From Pestalotiopsis fici W106-1 (lineage: Eukaryota > Ascomycota > Sordariomycetes > Amphisphaeriales > Sporocadaceae), in contig NW_006917097.1 in NCBI RefSeq assembly GCF_000516985.1, positions 1,426,001 through 1,490,000 of the forward strand: 64,000 nucleotides of DNA, read 5' to 3'. Position numbers and translations under genes: made by a program. Positions 34,873-45,991 of the stretch are shown piece by piece. Each line of letters starts with the position of its first letter. Position 1 is the stretch's first letter. The notes beneath the pieces were generated by a model. The model had not been told where the DNA came from and did not search any database. It saw only the letters and a list, made by a program, of their open reading frames with translations.

Positions 34873-35782
34873 GGCGACAAATAATGAGGGTATAGTGACA
34901 ATACAGTCTTCAATTCGTAGAGTGCGAGACGATTATAAAGGGTCCCAATTGCTCGGCCGTCACCGAGACTTTAGCGATGCTCGCCCGATAATGACGATAA
35001 GCCGCGGGGCAGTTTCGTTATCCGTTGACCGAGGCGAGATCTGTGGAATTAATCTGTAGGAGACTCGGAAGGAACTCGGTCTTTGTTCCAGTGAAGTCGG
35101 GTATGATTGGACTGCAGTCGCACAATCTCGGTCTGTACGTGAGAGGAATGATATGGAAATCTGAGAAGAAGTAGAAATATTGTTCAAGTGCTTGCTGACT
35201 CTTACACATGCGCCTCGTTACTCGAACCTTTTCATTGCCCGTGTCAGCTTAGCCTGCAGCCGAAGTTCGGCGGGATGATGCGCGGTGTTTAAGGCACGTG
35301 GAAGACCCCCGAGATCCCTGCAGCACACTGGCAGAATTGGCCAATGCGCTGAGTCCGGCCTGAAAATGAGCCATGAACTCGGAGCCAGGCCCTGGGCCGC
35401 TGACACAGCTGCTGATCTCGGCTGACAAACCTCCATTTCTATTCGTCATTGACGACAAATCGGTTTCTTTGATTTGCATTCACTTTGAGGAATCGAAGGC
35501 TCCAGCAGATTGTTCCCTTTCAGCTCTTTCTCGGTCGGCGACGGCTACTGCCGGCGCCTCAATTGCGTTTGTTGCGTACCGAATTTCTAGGTTGGGCCAA
35601 TTTCCCCCATGCCAATCAACCTACGGTACCTCGCATATTCAGATCACACCCAATTACATCCGTGCCGAATCCACTAAAAAAAAGTAAGACGACGACGACT
35701 ATACGATAAGATACGACACGACACGATACGCGCTGCACTTGCACTTGCACTTCGATCGCGCTCACCACCAACTCCAACTCCA
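34873..35782. promoter_or_regulatory. Shared divergent upstream region of RIB3 and COQ3
   Basis: About 910 bp between two start codons facing away from each other. The COQ3 side ends in repeated short CACTTGCACTTGCACTT and CCAACTCCAACTCC runs (about 35733-35782), probably 5' leader. I saw no known riboswitch fold such as an FMN element. Confidence 0.5.
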
Positions 35783-36727
35783 ATGCCTCCACGATCCAGT
35801 GCAGCATCGCAGCTGCTACGGCGGCTCCGGGCTGCCGATGCCGCCATCAAGACTTGTCCTCGGGCCGCCGAACACACGCATACTCGGACATTTCGGCGGA
35901 TAATGCCCCCAAGCTCTGCCGGCACCAGGCTCTTCTCTTCCAACTCCAGCTCCAACAATGATGCGTCGTCGGACCCCACATTCACCACCGTTTCCCAAGA
36001 CGAGGTCTCACATTTCAATGCCCTTGCCTCGTCGTGGTGGGATCCCCAAGGGCCCTCCAGGATTCTACACCTGATGAATCCATTGCGTCATGACTTCATC
36101 CGCTCGTGTCGCTCCTCGGTGTTTGACCAGCCTCCACCCGCCACCACTGGCCTCACATACCTCGACATTGGCTGCGGCGGCGGCATCTTTGCAGAGTCGG
36201 CAGCCCGGCTGTCGACCACCAAGAGCGTCACTGCCATTGACCCCTCGCCCGAGGTGCTCTCGATAGCCAAGGGACATGCGCGCCGGGATCCTGGCCTGAA
36301 GGGAAAGCTGAACTATGTGAACACGCCAATCGAAGCGCTGCCCGTCCCCGAAGACAAGTACGACGTCGTCTCTGTTTTCGAGGTGCTCGAGCACGTTTCA
36401 AATCCGGCCGCCTTCCTGGACAAGGTCACGCCCTTTGTCAAGCCGGGAGGCTGGCTCGTCATGAGCACCATTGCGCGCACCTGGATGAGCTGGTTCACGA
36501 CAAACTTCATGGCCGAGGACGTCCTGAGGATCGTGCCCAAGGGCACACATGACTGGCAGAAATATGTCAACGAGGACGAGTTACGCGGCCACTTTATGGG
36601 CACCAGAGAGGGATGGGGCGAGCCGAGATGTATGGGTGTTATATACGTCCCTGGACTGGGATGGAAACAAGTACAAGGCAGCGAAAAGGTGGGAAACTAC
36701 TTCTTTGCCGTCCAAAGACTGCCTTAG
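35783..36727 (+). CDS. COQ3: Ubiquinone biosynthesis O-methyltransferase, mitochondrial
   Basis: S-adenosylmethionine-dependent enzyme that performs both O-methylations of the coenzyme Q ring at the inner mitochondrial membrane. Intronless, 314 residues. The N-terminal 60 residues are rich in Arg, Ser and Ala (RSSAASQLLRRLRAADAA), a typical presequence. The methyltransferase fold follows: the UbiG-type block HFNALASSWWDPQGP (about 78-92), motif I LDIGCGGGIF (127-136), the acidic post-I AIDPSPEVL (151-159), motif II DVVSVFEVLEHV (194-205) and motif III VKPGGWLVMSTIAR. Two in-frame ATGs exist (residues 1 and 41). The first gives the better presequence. Confidence 0.95.
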   Translation: MPPRSSAASQLLRRLRAADAAIKTCPRAAEHTHTRTFRRIMPPSSAGTRLFSSNSSSNNDASSDPTFTTVSQDEVSHFNALASSWWDPQGPSRILHLMNPLRHDFIRSCRSSVFDQPPPATTGLTYLDIGCGGGIFAESAARLSTTKSVTAIDPSPEVLSIAKGHARRDPGLKGKLNYVNTPIEALPVPEDKYDVVSVFEVLEHVSNPAAFLDKVTPFVKPGGWLVMSTIARTWMSWFTTNFMAEDVLRIVPKGTHDWQKYVNEDELRGHFMGTREGWGEPRCMGVIYVPGLGWKQVQGSEKVGNYFFAVQRLP

Positions 36728-37868
36728 ACTCCCTTGAACAAAAGGTAATGCCCTGACGTTCTGTACTAATACTGTGGCATTGTGTATCATCTGTATTATA
36801 TGTGATATCCACTATGAACCAAGCCTTCAGCTCGGCATAAAAGTTAATTGATCACTGGGCGGTATAGTCCCCTTGATTGGGCGATTGCTAGCCCCAGCCA
36901 CCTTTACAGCACCTGCATCTGATTATTCAGTAATACTACCGGGCAACTCATAGGCATTTGGTTACGCTTGCTTTTGCGATCTCGAATTCCTGAAAACAGC
37001 CAGGAAGTACTCGTATTAGTAGCTTCGAAACAACACTTGTGTGAAGTAGGCGAATATATTGCAAAACGAATCGACTCAGGTGCTACGAAATGATCTATGT
37101 TGGCAGGCAGGCTATGTGGGACGAGTTTCGACAATAATATACACCTTTATGGGTATCCACATATCGCCCCTTCAGCAGGCATAAATGTCACTCTAATTTA
37201 TAGTGTTCCCTTTCCTAAACATGAAAACTTCTGGGGTTGAATACAGTGATAGACATGTGAATTTGATAGATTATAAGTTTGATCTCCTTTTGGCTGTGTT
37301 TCTGGATCATACCGCAATTTGCTTATCTTCTCTCAGAGAGTCGGTATATCCCGATGGACTGTGGATCCGGGCTCTGCATATTTCTGATCGGCATATGCTG
37401 GCCTGGCAGTCTTATCATTTCCCCCAAAGCAATTGTCCAGGGTCCCGGATTCTAGATGCAGATCCGACGACTGGACTAGTCTGCATCTGCTGCATTTTGT
37501 AAGGTTGCTGCATTCGTGTGGCCAAAGACGTGATAGGTGGCGGGGTAGACGTTTGATTTGACCGCTCGAACATCCTGGACGTATAAGTTGAGTAGAGAGT
37601 CGCGCTCCTAGTTGCGATTCCTTTTTCCGTGGAAAATGTCGCAAATCTCTCAATTCGAGGTATAGATTTCTGCTTCTCGCCAATGAATTCGTAAAAAAGC
37701 GAGAAACGAAACGGATAGGTATTTGCTCGGCACGCATCTCTTTGCGGCACACCAAACAGCGCCACTGCTTTGCCAAGACTATACGAACCGCTGAATAGTA
37801 TCTTGGCTCTCAAGCCAAGAAAGCTTGTCGACTAGTCTTGACATTCAGTGCTGCTCGCATACCTTGCC
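36728..37868. other. Intergenic, COQ3 to amino-acid permease
   Basis: No gene supported. The right part should hold the permease promoter. Minus-strand frames at 37333-37813 (147 and 132 codons) overlap each other in different phases and carry no domain. Confidence 0.5.
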
Positions 37869-39713
37869 ATGGCTCCGGTAGTAGTCTATGAGAAGGGGCC
37901 CTCGGTTCCCACCGAGCAGACGTTTGGTGACGAGGGTAATGAGATCACGACAACCGCCAATGGCAATGTTTTGGATAATGGTCTGCAACGAGGTTTGAAG
38001 AATCGCCATCTCGTACGTGAACACTTCGAATGAGAGTATAATCATGGTATAACTAACTATTTTAACCAGCAAATGATATCTCTCGGCGGTGTGGTTGGAG
38101 CATCAATTTGGTTCGGCACAGGTTCCGCAATTGCGTACTCGGGTCCTCTCGGAGCACTGATTTGTTTCTCCATCATTGGTCTCGACGTCTTCTTTGTCAT
38201 GCAATCTCTTGGAGAAATGTCAACATTGTTTCCCATCCAAGGAGCTTTTGTGGAGTTGGCGGGCAGATTTGTCGACCCGGCCCTGGCATTTAGTCTGGGC
38301 TGGAACTATTGGTACCTCTGGGTGACCAACATTGCTGGTGATTGTAAGTATTACTTTTCTGCCTGACATTGCCCAAAGATTCCTTGTGTCAACACTGCCC
38401 TTCGAACAATATTCCTACGCAAATAATGAGAATACAAAACAACTCTGCCACGGGGGAGAACTTCTAAGACTAATTAGTTGGCAGACAACAATATCTCGCT
38501 TGTACTCAAACAATGGACTGATACGCCGCCCAGCTGGGGTTGGATCCTAATCTTTTGGGCCTTTTTCCAGGGCACAAGTCTACTCGGTGTAGTGGTCTGG
38601 GGAGAGATGGAATTCTACCTGGCGGCGTGGAAGCTGACTTGCGTGCTTGTGGTCGGCTTCCTGGTCTCTATACTCATCAACACGGGTGCGATTGGCGGCG
38701 AATACATTGGCTTCAAATATTGGAGAGACCCCGGACCCATTGCCAACGGCATAAATGGCTTTGGGCAGACTTTTGTGCTGGCCGCTGTTTATTACTGCGG
38801 AACCGAGATGCTGGCGTTTACGGCAGCCGAGAGCAGAAACCCCCAGCGAGATCTGCCTCGCGCTATTCGCCAGACCTTTCTCCGCATTCTGATCGTCTTT
38901 ATCGGTCTTGTCTTCTTTGCTGGCATCATTGTCCCGTCGACCAGCTCGGATCTCCTCAACGCGAGCAGCAAATCTGCCAAGAGCCCCTGGACCATTGCTC
39001 TGGTGAATGCGGGCTGGAGCGGCGCGGGCAACCTGCTCAACGTCATCATGATTACGGCGCAGTTCTCGAGCGTCAACAGCGGCATATACATTGCGTCACG
39101 GACGCTGGTGGCGCTGGCGCGCAACGGTAGGGCGCCGCGCTTCTTTGCCGCGACCCTGGCCAACGGTACGCCGCTTCGCGCCATTGTCTTTTCCAATGCC
39201 CTGGGTCTGCTCAGTATCCTCAACGTCGCTACGGGGCCGGGCCAGGTATTTACCTACCTGGTCGATATCTCGGGTGCTGCTACCTTCATTGCCTGGGCGT
39301 TTGTTGGCATTACCCATCTTCGTATGCGTGCGGCCTGGGTCAAGCAGGGCCACAGTCTGGATGAGATGCCCTTTAGGGCCTTTTGGTACCCGTGGGGAAC
39401 TTGGTTCGTTGTCATCATCAACTTATTCCTGGTCTTTATCTCAGGGTACTCTGTCTTTGTCGGCGGATTTGCCGCGGTTGACTTTGTGTTTTCGTATCTG
39501 GTTCTGGCAATCTTTACAGTGCTCTACGTTGTCTGGAAGGTAATCAAGCGCACCAAGATTGTAGGCTTGATGGAGATGGATCTTGTGACTGGTAGGAGAG
39601 AGGGCCTTGGCCAGCGAAGCGGTGTAGCAGCCGCTGAAGGAGAAGAGATCTTGGAGGAGAAGACGAAGATTCGGCCATGGTATGTGAAGTTGAAAAGATT
39701 CATTTTTAGTTAG
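37869..39713 (+). CDS. Amino-acid permease, APC superfamily, fungal YAT type
   Basis: Plasma-membrane proton-coupled amino-acid importer; substrate range cannot be told from sequence. Exons 37869-38012, 38070-38343 and 38485-39713 join to 548 residues. The charged cytosolic N-terminus leads into the family start RGLKNRHLQMISLGGVVG, rebuilt across intron 1, and about 12 hydrophobic segments follow. Conserved fungal permease stretches include YSGPLGALICF, LGEMSTLFPIQGAFVE, FSLGWNYWYLWV, VVVWGEMEFYLAAWK and FTAAESRNPQRDLPRAI. The C-terminal tail is acidic then basic (EGEEILEEKTKIRPWYVKLKRF). Intron 2 (141 nt; GTAAGT...GGCAG) joins GD-Y-NNISL. The gene ends 126 bp from the stop of the converging DUF6594 gene. 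Confidence 0.93.
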
Positions 39714-39839
39714 ATCTTATTTTTCTGGTCTAGCACTATGCTCAGTGGCCAAATGGGCCCAATTGATGATTGCGCCATGATGATAACAGTGTCACGGTTG
39801 GCTTCTCATCAATCCGAGTAACAGCTTCCTTGCTTCATC

Positions 39840-40885
39840 TCAATCTGATCCGAGCTGCATAAAAACCATGAGAACAGCGGCATACCTATTAGAACATTGT
39901 TAGCTTGTTATAATCTCAAATATGATTAATCAGAAAATTGGGTTGCTTTACGCTGCTGTTGCTCCAAGAGCCTCGAATGGCTTGGCCACCATGGCAAAGG
40001 ACATCACAAGCAGAAACACCACTATAAAGACCGTGATTACCATGAGCCTCAAGCGCATTGATTCGAGGGAATCCAGAACCCATATTGGCGCGACCAGCAT
40101 TGTCAAGCCAACAAATACAATGAAGGCGGATGCAAAACCATCTATACGTTGGTCTGAATAGTATGAAACATCCTGACTTTCGTCATGTGGGATTGATTTC
40201 TCATCTTTGCTTCTCCAGACACCTAAAGTACGAAGACGGCGAGATTTGTCAATCATCTTTCGTAACGGTGTCTTGTTTTTATGTGTGACACATATGAGGT
40301 CATTTTTGTGGTTCAAATATTTCTGCTCATCAGCGTCGATTGCCCCGTAGTCCTCCTTGCCTTTACGGTTGAAATGCCATTTTTCAATATTCTTGATGTC
40401 GCTTGTAGATGCTGCAGGGTACTCGCGAAGCCTGGATTGCTGCAACACGATTTTATCTTGGTTTCATTAGATGTTACTCGTTGAGGATGACCAGAGATTC
40501 AAGAATATGACAGACTGTATCGGTATATCTCATCGCTGATATCATTCAATAGAAGCCTCCGCTCCTCCAAGTCGTCGCGTATCGTCCCGTTATTAACATC
40601 TGGTGCGTCCCTCTGTCTGTGTTGCTCGTCGATTTCAGCGAGCCTCTGCTCAAGCTCCGATATCTTGTCTTGCTTTACAAGGGCGATCCGGGTATTCAAA
40701 GCATTGAACCGTCGCAGAATGAATAGATCATCATCTGACGAAAGAAAGTCCACGTAACCTTTATAGCCAACGTACTTCCACGGTTTTGACTCAAATTCTC
40801 TGTCTGCCGACTGAGGGACTTGCTCATGTTCATTCAACTCAACATCACGTGCCGTTTCCGATGATCTTGTCGCGATGGACTCCAT
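39840..40885 (-). CDS. DUF6594 family membrane protein
   Basis: Fungal-specific family of unknown function. Three exons (40885-40516, 40456-39952, 39885-39840) join to 306 residues. The N-terminal half has the family look: ESKPWKYVGYKGYVDF, then DLFILRRFNALNTRIALVKQDKI and a coiled-coil-like ISELEQRLAEIDEQHRQ. Three membrane segments sit at the C-terminus, the last one rebuilt by intron 2 as GATAAYAAVLMVF, a conserved family ending. Intron 2 (39886-39951) is canonical. Intron 1 (40457-40515, 59 nt) is weak, with a GTCTGT donor and an AAG acceptor. It restores RYNKIVLQQSRL, which matches the family, whereas unspliced RNA hits a stop 7 codons on. Starts 424 bp from a divergent orphan gene. Confidence 0.8.
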
Positions 40886-41309
40886 GGTTGATCTTGTCGA
40901 ATAAAATTCCTATGAAAAAGCTCTATGGAATCATTGCCGACCAAGCACTGAAAGACTGTAAAGTCTTCATGGGCCATGGGTTGAGATATGCACGAACATG
41001 GCCAAATCTGCCTTGCCACATTGGCCCCGCACCTGAACGCCCAGTGCATGCCTTCGCTTTGTCGAATCATAGTCATTCCCAAATTGAACATGCATGCTGA
41101 TTGGCAGAGCCCGCCTCACTGCATTGTCAGGACGTAATGGCTTGCAAAGGCAGATTTCAAAGTGATTTCGCACAAAACCCTCAGTGCTTCTTCTTGACCG
41201 TTTAAGGATTTTTCTCGTCCGAACCAACAGCCCGCCTCCTCTAAGCAAAGGTCTAAAGTCTGATTGTGACTGATATTATACTAAATCGCTCCCAAAATTC
41301 TGATACACA
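40886..41309. promoter_or_regulatory. Divergent upstream region, DUF6594 gene and orphan gene
   Basis: 424 bp separate the two start codons. The orphan side has a TATTATACTA sequence at about 41273, roughly 37 bp before its ATG. No other site recognised. Confidence 0.4.
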
Positions 41310-42953
41310 ATGGATCATCAAAGTAATCCTACCGCTACTCGACAAGTAGGCGCTACCAAGCGACATTGCGGCCCAACAGAGCTTAAGGCAAGCAGAAAAC
41401 CCCCAGCCGACACGTCGAGCGATGGGGAGAATGTACCACTATCAGAGCCGCCGATTCGCCAAGTGCCCGTCAATGTCACCCGAAGGACAGGACCAGCAGT
41501 CACAGTACTACCACCACCGAGCAATAGGCAGCAGAACAGCGGCAGACCCGAACGTCGAGTCACACGCAGAGATCAGAAGCGTCGAGTTGATGGTGGAGAG
41601 GATAGCGACAACGACTCAGACCGAGACGAATCAAAGCGGACTCATGAAGCAGACAGCGGTTCTGGCATTCCTAAGAAGAGCTCGCACGAAGAACAGGACG
41701 ACGCTGAATCATTGATCGCGGCGACCCTCGCGAGAGAGCGCCTCGAAAGAGAGGAGCTTGAGAGAATGAATCACGCACATGCCCTTCGGAACCAAAAACA
41801 CGCAATCCGGATACGAGATGAAGCCTTTTCTGACATAATCGAGCATCGCCAGTATTGCAGACAAGAAGCTGCCGAAATCAAGTCACGGCTCATTCAGTTT
41901 CGCGAACAGTACTATGACTGTCCACAACTTCGCAGAGCTGTGTATCGTCAGCAAGAACTTCTTGATGTCTGCCTTCAACAAGGCCTTGAAAGCGCACGCC
42001 TATCGCGTAGCAGAAAGTTGTCAAACATATCGGCTCTCCCGCACAGACTTTTTCTAGAAGCTCTTGTTGTCGATGTTCTTGAAGAAAATATTGCAGAACA
42101 ATATGACCAATTCGAATCTATCAGAGATCTTCCTCATGATGTGCTTTCGAGTGCGCTTACCAGTCTTTGGCAAGAGCGGGTCGTTCCCATCATCTACTGC
42201 GAGCTTGCCGATGCAACAGATCAGTTTATAACGGTTGGCGACAACAACATCTTGAATCCAACCTGCCAGGAAAATGTCAGAAAGAGCATTGCGGCGGTCG
42301 TTCAATCTACGAGGCGGAAACTTATCAAATACTGTCGTTTCGGCTCCATCGAAACTATGATTGATGTCATCGTCAATCGCTTCTGGGACAAGGTTATTTC
42401 CAGAATGTGGGAAGCCGCCATGTCAACGTCCAGAGATAAATGGCTCGATGAGGGTTTGGGAATGATCACATTTTGTGGGAAAAAGAAGATTGGCGGGAGT
42501 CTGACAAAACCCTACATTGCATGGCTTACCCCAGGGATTGATGCCCAGTTGTTCGATGATCTCTTGAACAGATGGCACGAGCGCGAACTTTCTGAGTGGC
42601 AAACTCCAGAGCCAGATTTGCGACAAGAGTTCTGCGTGAACTTGACGGAACCACAAACCGTATCACTCGTAACCGCGAAAGGCAGTTCTATCAGAAAACT
42701 CGAGCAGCTTACCGAGACAGACCTTGATAGCTTTGGGTGGATCAGAAGTCGAAACGGGCACAAATTATGGCGTTGTGAGCCTACTACTGACGGATGTGAC
42801 ATTTTAAAGGTGAACGTCGATGGTGAGGTCTTAGGGATGTTCTGCATGCCGCGCCATAGCGACAAATGGGTTGTAGTTGAGGATAGAGAGAAGACTCTCT
42901 CCAAAAGGCCCCTTGAAGAGGAGGAAGAATATGCATTGGGACTCATAGATTAG
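41310..42953 (+). CDS. Orphan protein, 547 residues, charged N-terminus
   Basis: A single long open frame with ATG in a CACAATGG context, far too long to be chance, but I do not recognise the family. Residues 1-150 are disordered-looking, rich in Pro, Ser, Arg and acids, with a basic RRVTRRDQKRRVD patch (possible nuclear signal) followed by an acidic EDSDNDSDRDE run. A charged helix, possibly coiled coil, spans about 130-180 (ARERLEREELERMNHAH). The rest looks globular and alpha-helical, with Trp-rich pieces such as RFWDKVISRMWEAA and LLNRWHERELSEWQ. It ends in an acidic KRPLEEEEEYALGLID tail. No transposase, kinase or nuclease motif is visible. Probably a lineage-restricted fungal protein; a nuclear role is only a guess. 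Confidence 0.75.
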   Translation: MDHQSNPTATRQVGATKRHCGPTELKASRKPPADTSSDGENVPLSEPPIRQVPVNVTRRTGPAVTVLPPPSNRQQNSGRPERRVTRRDQKRRVDGGEDSDNDSDRDESKRTHEADSGSGIPKKSSHEEQDDAESLIAATLARERLEREELERMNHAHALRNQKHAIRIRDEAFSDIIEHRQYCRQEAAEIKSRLIQFREQYYDCPQLRRAVYRQQELLDVCLQQGLESARLSRSRKLSNISALPHRLFLEALVVDVLEENIAEQYDQFESIRDLPHDVLSSALTSLWQERVVPIIYCELADATDQFITVGDNNILNPTCQENVRKSIAAVVQSTRRKLIKYCRFGSIETMIDVIVNRFWDKVISRMWEAAMSTSRDKWLDEGLGMITFCGKKKIGGSLTKPYIAWLTPGIDAQLFDDLLNRWHERELSEWQTPEPDLRQEFCVNLTEPQTVSLVTAKGSSIRKLEQLTETDLDSFGWIRSRNGHKLWRCEPTTDGCDILKVNVDGEVLGMFCMPRHSDKWVVVEDREKTLSKRPLEEEEEYALGLID

Positions 42954-44104
42954 CACCATTTTGAGAGGGGGTGACTGAGGCAACATTATCCCCTATAGTA
43001 ACTCTTTATTGTTCGATGCACAAAGTGAAAATCAACATATGGTAACTTATGGATCAATGAGTGATATATTAAATTTGAAGATATTGTTTGGTTCTCTGGA
43101 CAGATATGTCAAAAAGTTGTTCCATGGTGCTGTATGCTTTTATAAGCAAACTTCTGGCATGGCAGGTGCGTATACTGTGCAATATACTGAAATGCCACAT
43201 CATAGATGATTATACATTTAATTTGAAAAGCCTTTGAAATAAAGCTGCTTGCGACAATTGGAATGGCAGCTCATTTGCTTGGTACATAGAGTAAAAGAAA
43301 TATCATGGTGGGAAGTATCTTGTCTGTTGTAATCCGGGTAGCTGGAAAAGACGAGTCATGGAAAAAGAAGGGGGTGCAAGCTCAATGAGAATTTGTATTG
43401 AAAGATTATTAGCCCTAGAGATGATCAGTGAGGTCTGAAACGTGTTTGTTGTTATTTATTTATGGATCTCTTGTATCTTGATGTACGTTGATAAAACATG
43501 ACATTTAAGCCTGCAGTGTCACTTGCCTAAGAAAAAGACTCCGGCCAAAGTTCATACCGTGTTGTAAATGATATTTGAGCAAATCTTTGGATCACCGTAA
43601 ATTACGAACTTTACAGCGAATAGATTGTGTCACCCACTAAATATAAAGCATGTATGATATCTCAGCGAGCTCGACCAGAGTCACGGCGAAGTGACTGGAT
43701 GCAAGGATTTATGGATACAAGGCGCCAGAAGCCTGGAGCGGGCCCCATGTCAGTAGGTACTCCGAAAAAAATTGTCAGTGTTATTGAAATAGAGACGGCG
43801 GGCCGCTTGAGGGTGGCGCCGGCGACTTTAAACAAGCGCCCAGACCAAATTTATCGAAATGAGCATCATAAAGGATCCATCAACCCAATCGACGGTCGGC
43901 CAGATTCAGCTTCGCTTTAGGCTGACCCCTGCAATCCGGCGCTTCTGCCTTGCCTTGTTTCTTGTTGGATCGGTCGGACATTTGCGGCACAGTCATTCCT
44001 GATAAATGCAGAATGAGCCAAACATGCCTGCCCGGCCTTTATCTTTCAGCTCGTTCCCTCTTGTTTGGGTCAGCGCAAACACTTGACAAAGTGCTCGACT
44101 TTCT
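42954..44104. other. Intergenic between two orphan genes
   Basis: No gene supported. The left half is fairly AT-rich. A 97-codon plus frame at 43627-43920 begins with ATG but is basic, low in hydrophobic residues and without domains; it probably lies in the promoter of the next gene. Confidence 0.45.
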
Positions 44105-45991
44105 ATGATGGCGCCCCGTGTAGCTTTGGGCGCGAACGCGCTCGCGGCTACCATCCTCGGCCTGACCATCGGGTACGGCATCAAGTTCGGCCAGACGGTG
44201 CATGTTGACGGAAGCGCCGGGGCCATTGCGCAGACGCGGTGCTTATTCATTGGGGAATGCAAAACCGTCGACGTCGACCACTGCTTCTGGAGTTCTCAAG
44301 TAATGATCCTGGCGCTGGCGCTGGGCGGCATTCTCGTGGGGGATTTTACGCTCTGGGCCTTTTCGCTACACTCCAAATACATGGATGAGTACGCCCCAGA
44401 GTGTCTTAAAAAGGGACTCTTTGCCCGGATCTTTGGGCCCAAACCGCAGCGACAACGGGTCGAGGAGGAAGCAGGTGATACAAATCCAAACTCTGGCATG
44501 CGCAGCCACGAATCTTCTAGCCTATTCACGACCGTCCTGGGCGCCTTATGCTGCGTGTCGGCACTCGCCCTCTTTGCGCCGCACAAGACGAATTTCACCA
44601 AGGGTGGCGCGATAACATCGTACTCTACCGAAGACTATCTTTCTTTGAAGTCTGTCGTCTCCTCTGAAGGAGTTAGAAAGGGCCTCAATGATCTACTGGT
44701 GGATAGTGCGTCCGTCACCAAAGACGCTGCTGTAGCCTGGCTGGGCTCAATCAGCAGGGAGAAATACGTCCGTGAACGACACCAAGGCCAAACTGAAGTT
44801 CGTCGCACTTATCGGATAGGCGACACGACGTACCAGGGTATCAGAACCAATGGAATTGGCGTAAACATGGCCAGCTTCCAAGAGTATTTCCTTACTGGGC
44901 TCGACAAGGATCGCATCTTGCGAGACCACGGGTATAACACTTCCTGGATCAACGCACCAGACTATCGATTTGGCAGTCTGGAGGCGATGGTCTATGGCAC
45001 TGAAATGACGGTCGTCTGCGAAGATGTGACCAATAAATTTGACGTTCAAGCGGGCCTGGGAACTGTGAAGCATACAACTTCCAAGCCTGGGTCGAAGCCC
45101 AACGCGACGCCCCTTGCGGTAGCATACGATGTTTCCAATTCGCAACTTGGCATATACTGGCACATCTTCCACGAGCTGGGTCAAGACTTCAAGGTCACGC
45201 CATATCGCAAGGTTTTCAGCCCAGAACAATATATCGTCATCACGGACTCGTCCAAAAAGCTCTTTCAAGATGTTAGTGTACTAGAATGTTCTTACAAGGG
45301 CGACGACTTTGTGACGAAAATCAACATGCGACCTGACGGTATCGAAATCCGCGGGCGGGATACGAACCGCAACAAATTGAAAACTTCTCACCTCAACCTG
45401 GTGAATCAAGCAATCTCACCCGTGCTAGAGGATGCAACTGGACCTTTGCAGCATGCTCTCAAGGAAGCACGGGTAGCATGGGCTGGAAGGCGCGGGCGAA
45501 CACAATACGACAATTTCGTGATGCTGTCAATGGTCCAAGACGTTCTTACAGATTTGGCGTCGGGATATTGGAGTCTGATGCGCCAGCAGATTGAGACGTC
45601 TATGGGCCTCCCATCTGCCTTGCTTGACAGCAAGCGCCAAAAACAATACGAGAAACTTGGATTATACAATGGGCACCTTCACGGATCCTACACCCGACTT
45701 GGCGGTTCCCTCTGGGGATTGATCCTGCCGTCACTGCTTCTGGTCCTCCCGCTGTTCTCCCTGTGGCGCATGCTGCTGGCGCTTTTCATTGACAAGATTA
45801 TTGACTTTCGTGCCCGACGAGAGAGCGGCTCTACTTATTGGCAACCCCTCTTGCAAAGCGATGAGGAGGTTGTCGACTACTATGACGTTCCGCCTCCTAT
45901 GCCGCCGCCCAAGGACGACGAGGAAGAACCGCCGCCGCCATATGCAAGTGAGAATGGCGAAATGTCTGCTCAAGAAGGCGTGGGGCTCTAA
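44105..45991 (+). CDS. Orphan multi-pass membrane protein with PPPPY motif
   Basis: An intronless open frame of 628 residues; the family is not known to me. Hydrophobic segments lie at about 8-26 (GANALAATILGLTIGYGI), 67-86 (VMILALALGGILVGDFTLW), 139-158 (LFTTVLGALCCVSALALFA) and 545-570 (LWGLILPSLLLVLPLFSLW). The first and second flank a short loop with three cysteines (CLFIGEC, HCFW). A soluble region of about 380 residues separates the third and fourth segments, with possible N-glycosylation sites (GYNTSW, KPNATP). It would lie outside the cytosol if the C-terminal tail is cytosolic. That tail is acidic and Pro-rich with EEPPPPYAS, a PPxY motif of the kind bound by WW domains of Rsp5-type ubiquitin ligases. 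Two adjacent ATGs (44105, 44108) make the start uncertain by one residue. Converges with the dynactin gene. Confidence 0.78.
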   Translation: MMAPRVALGANALAATILGLTIGYGIKFGQTVHVDGSAGAIAQTRCLFIGECKTVDVDHCFWSSQVMILALALGGILVGDFTLWAFSLHSKYMDEYAPECLKKGLFARIFGPKPQRQRVEEEAGDTNPNSGMRSHESSSLFTTVLGALCCVSALALFAPHKTNFTKGGAITSYSTEDYLSLKSVVSSEGVRKGLNDLLVDSASVTKDAAVAWLGSISREKYVRERHQGQTEVRRTYRIGDTTYQGIRTNGIGVNMASFQEYFLTGLDKDRILRDHGYNTSWINAPDYRFGSLEAMVYGTEMTVVCEDVTNKFDVQAGLGTVKHTTSKPGSKPNATPLAVAYDVSNSQLGIYWHIFHELGQDFKVTPYRKVFSPEQYIVITDSSKKLFQDVSVLECSYKGDDFVTKINMRPDGIEIRGRDTNRNKLKTSHLNLVNQAISPVLEDATGPLQHALKEARVAWAGRRGRTQYDNFVMLSMVQDVLTDLASGYWSLMRQQIETSMGLPSALLDSKRQKQYEKLGLYNGHLHGSYTRLGGSLWGLILPSLLLVLPLFSLWRMLLALFIDKIIDFRARRESGSTYWQPLLQSDEEVVDYYDVPPPMPPPKDDEEEPPPPYASENGEMSAQEGVGL

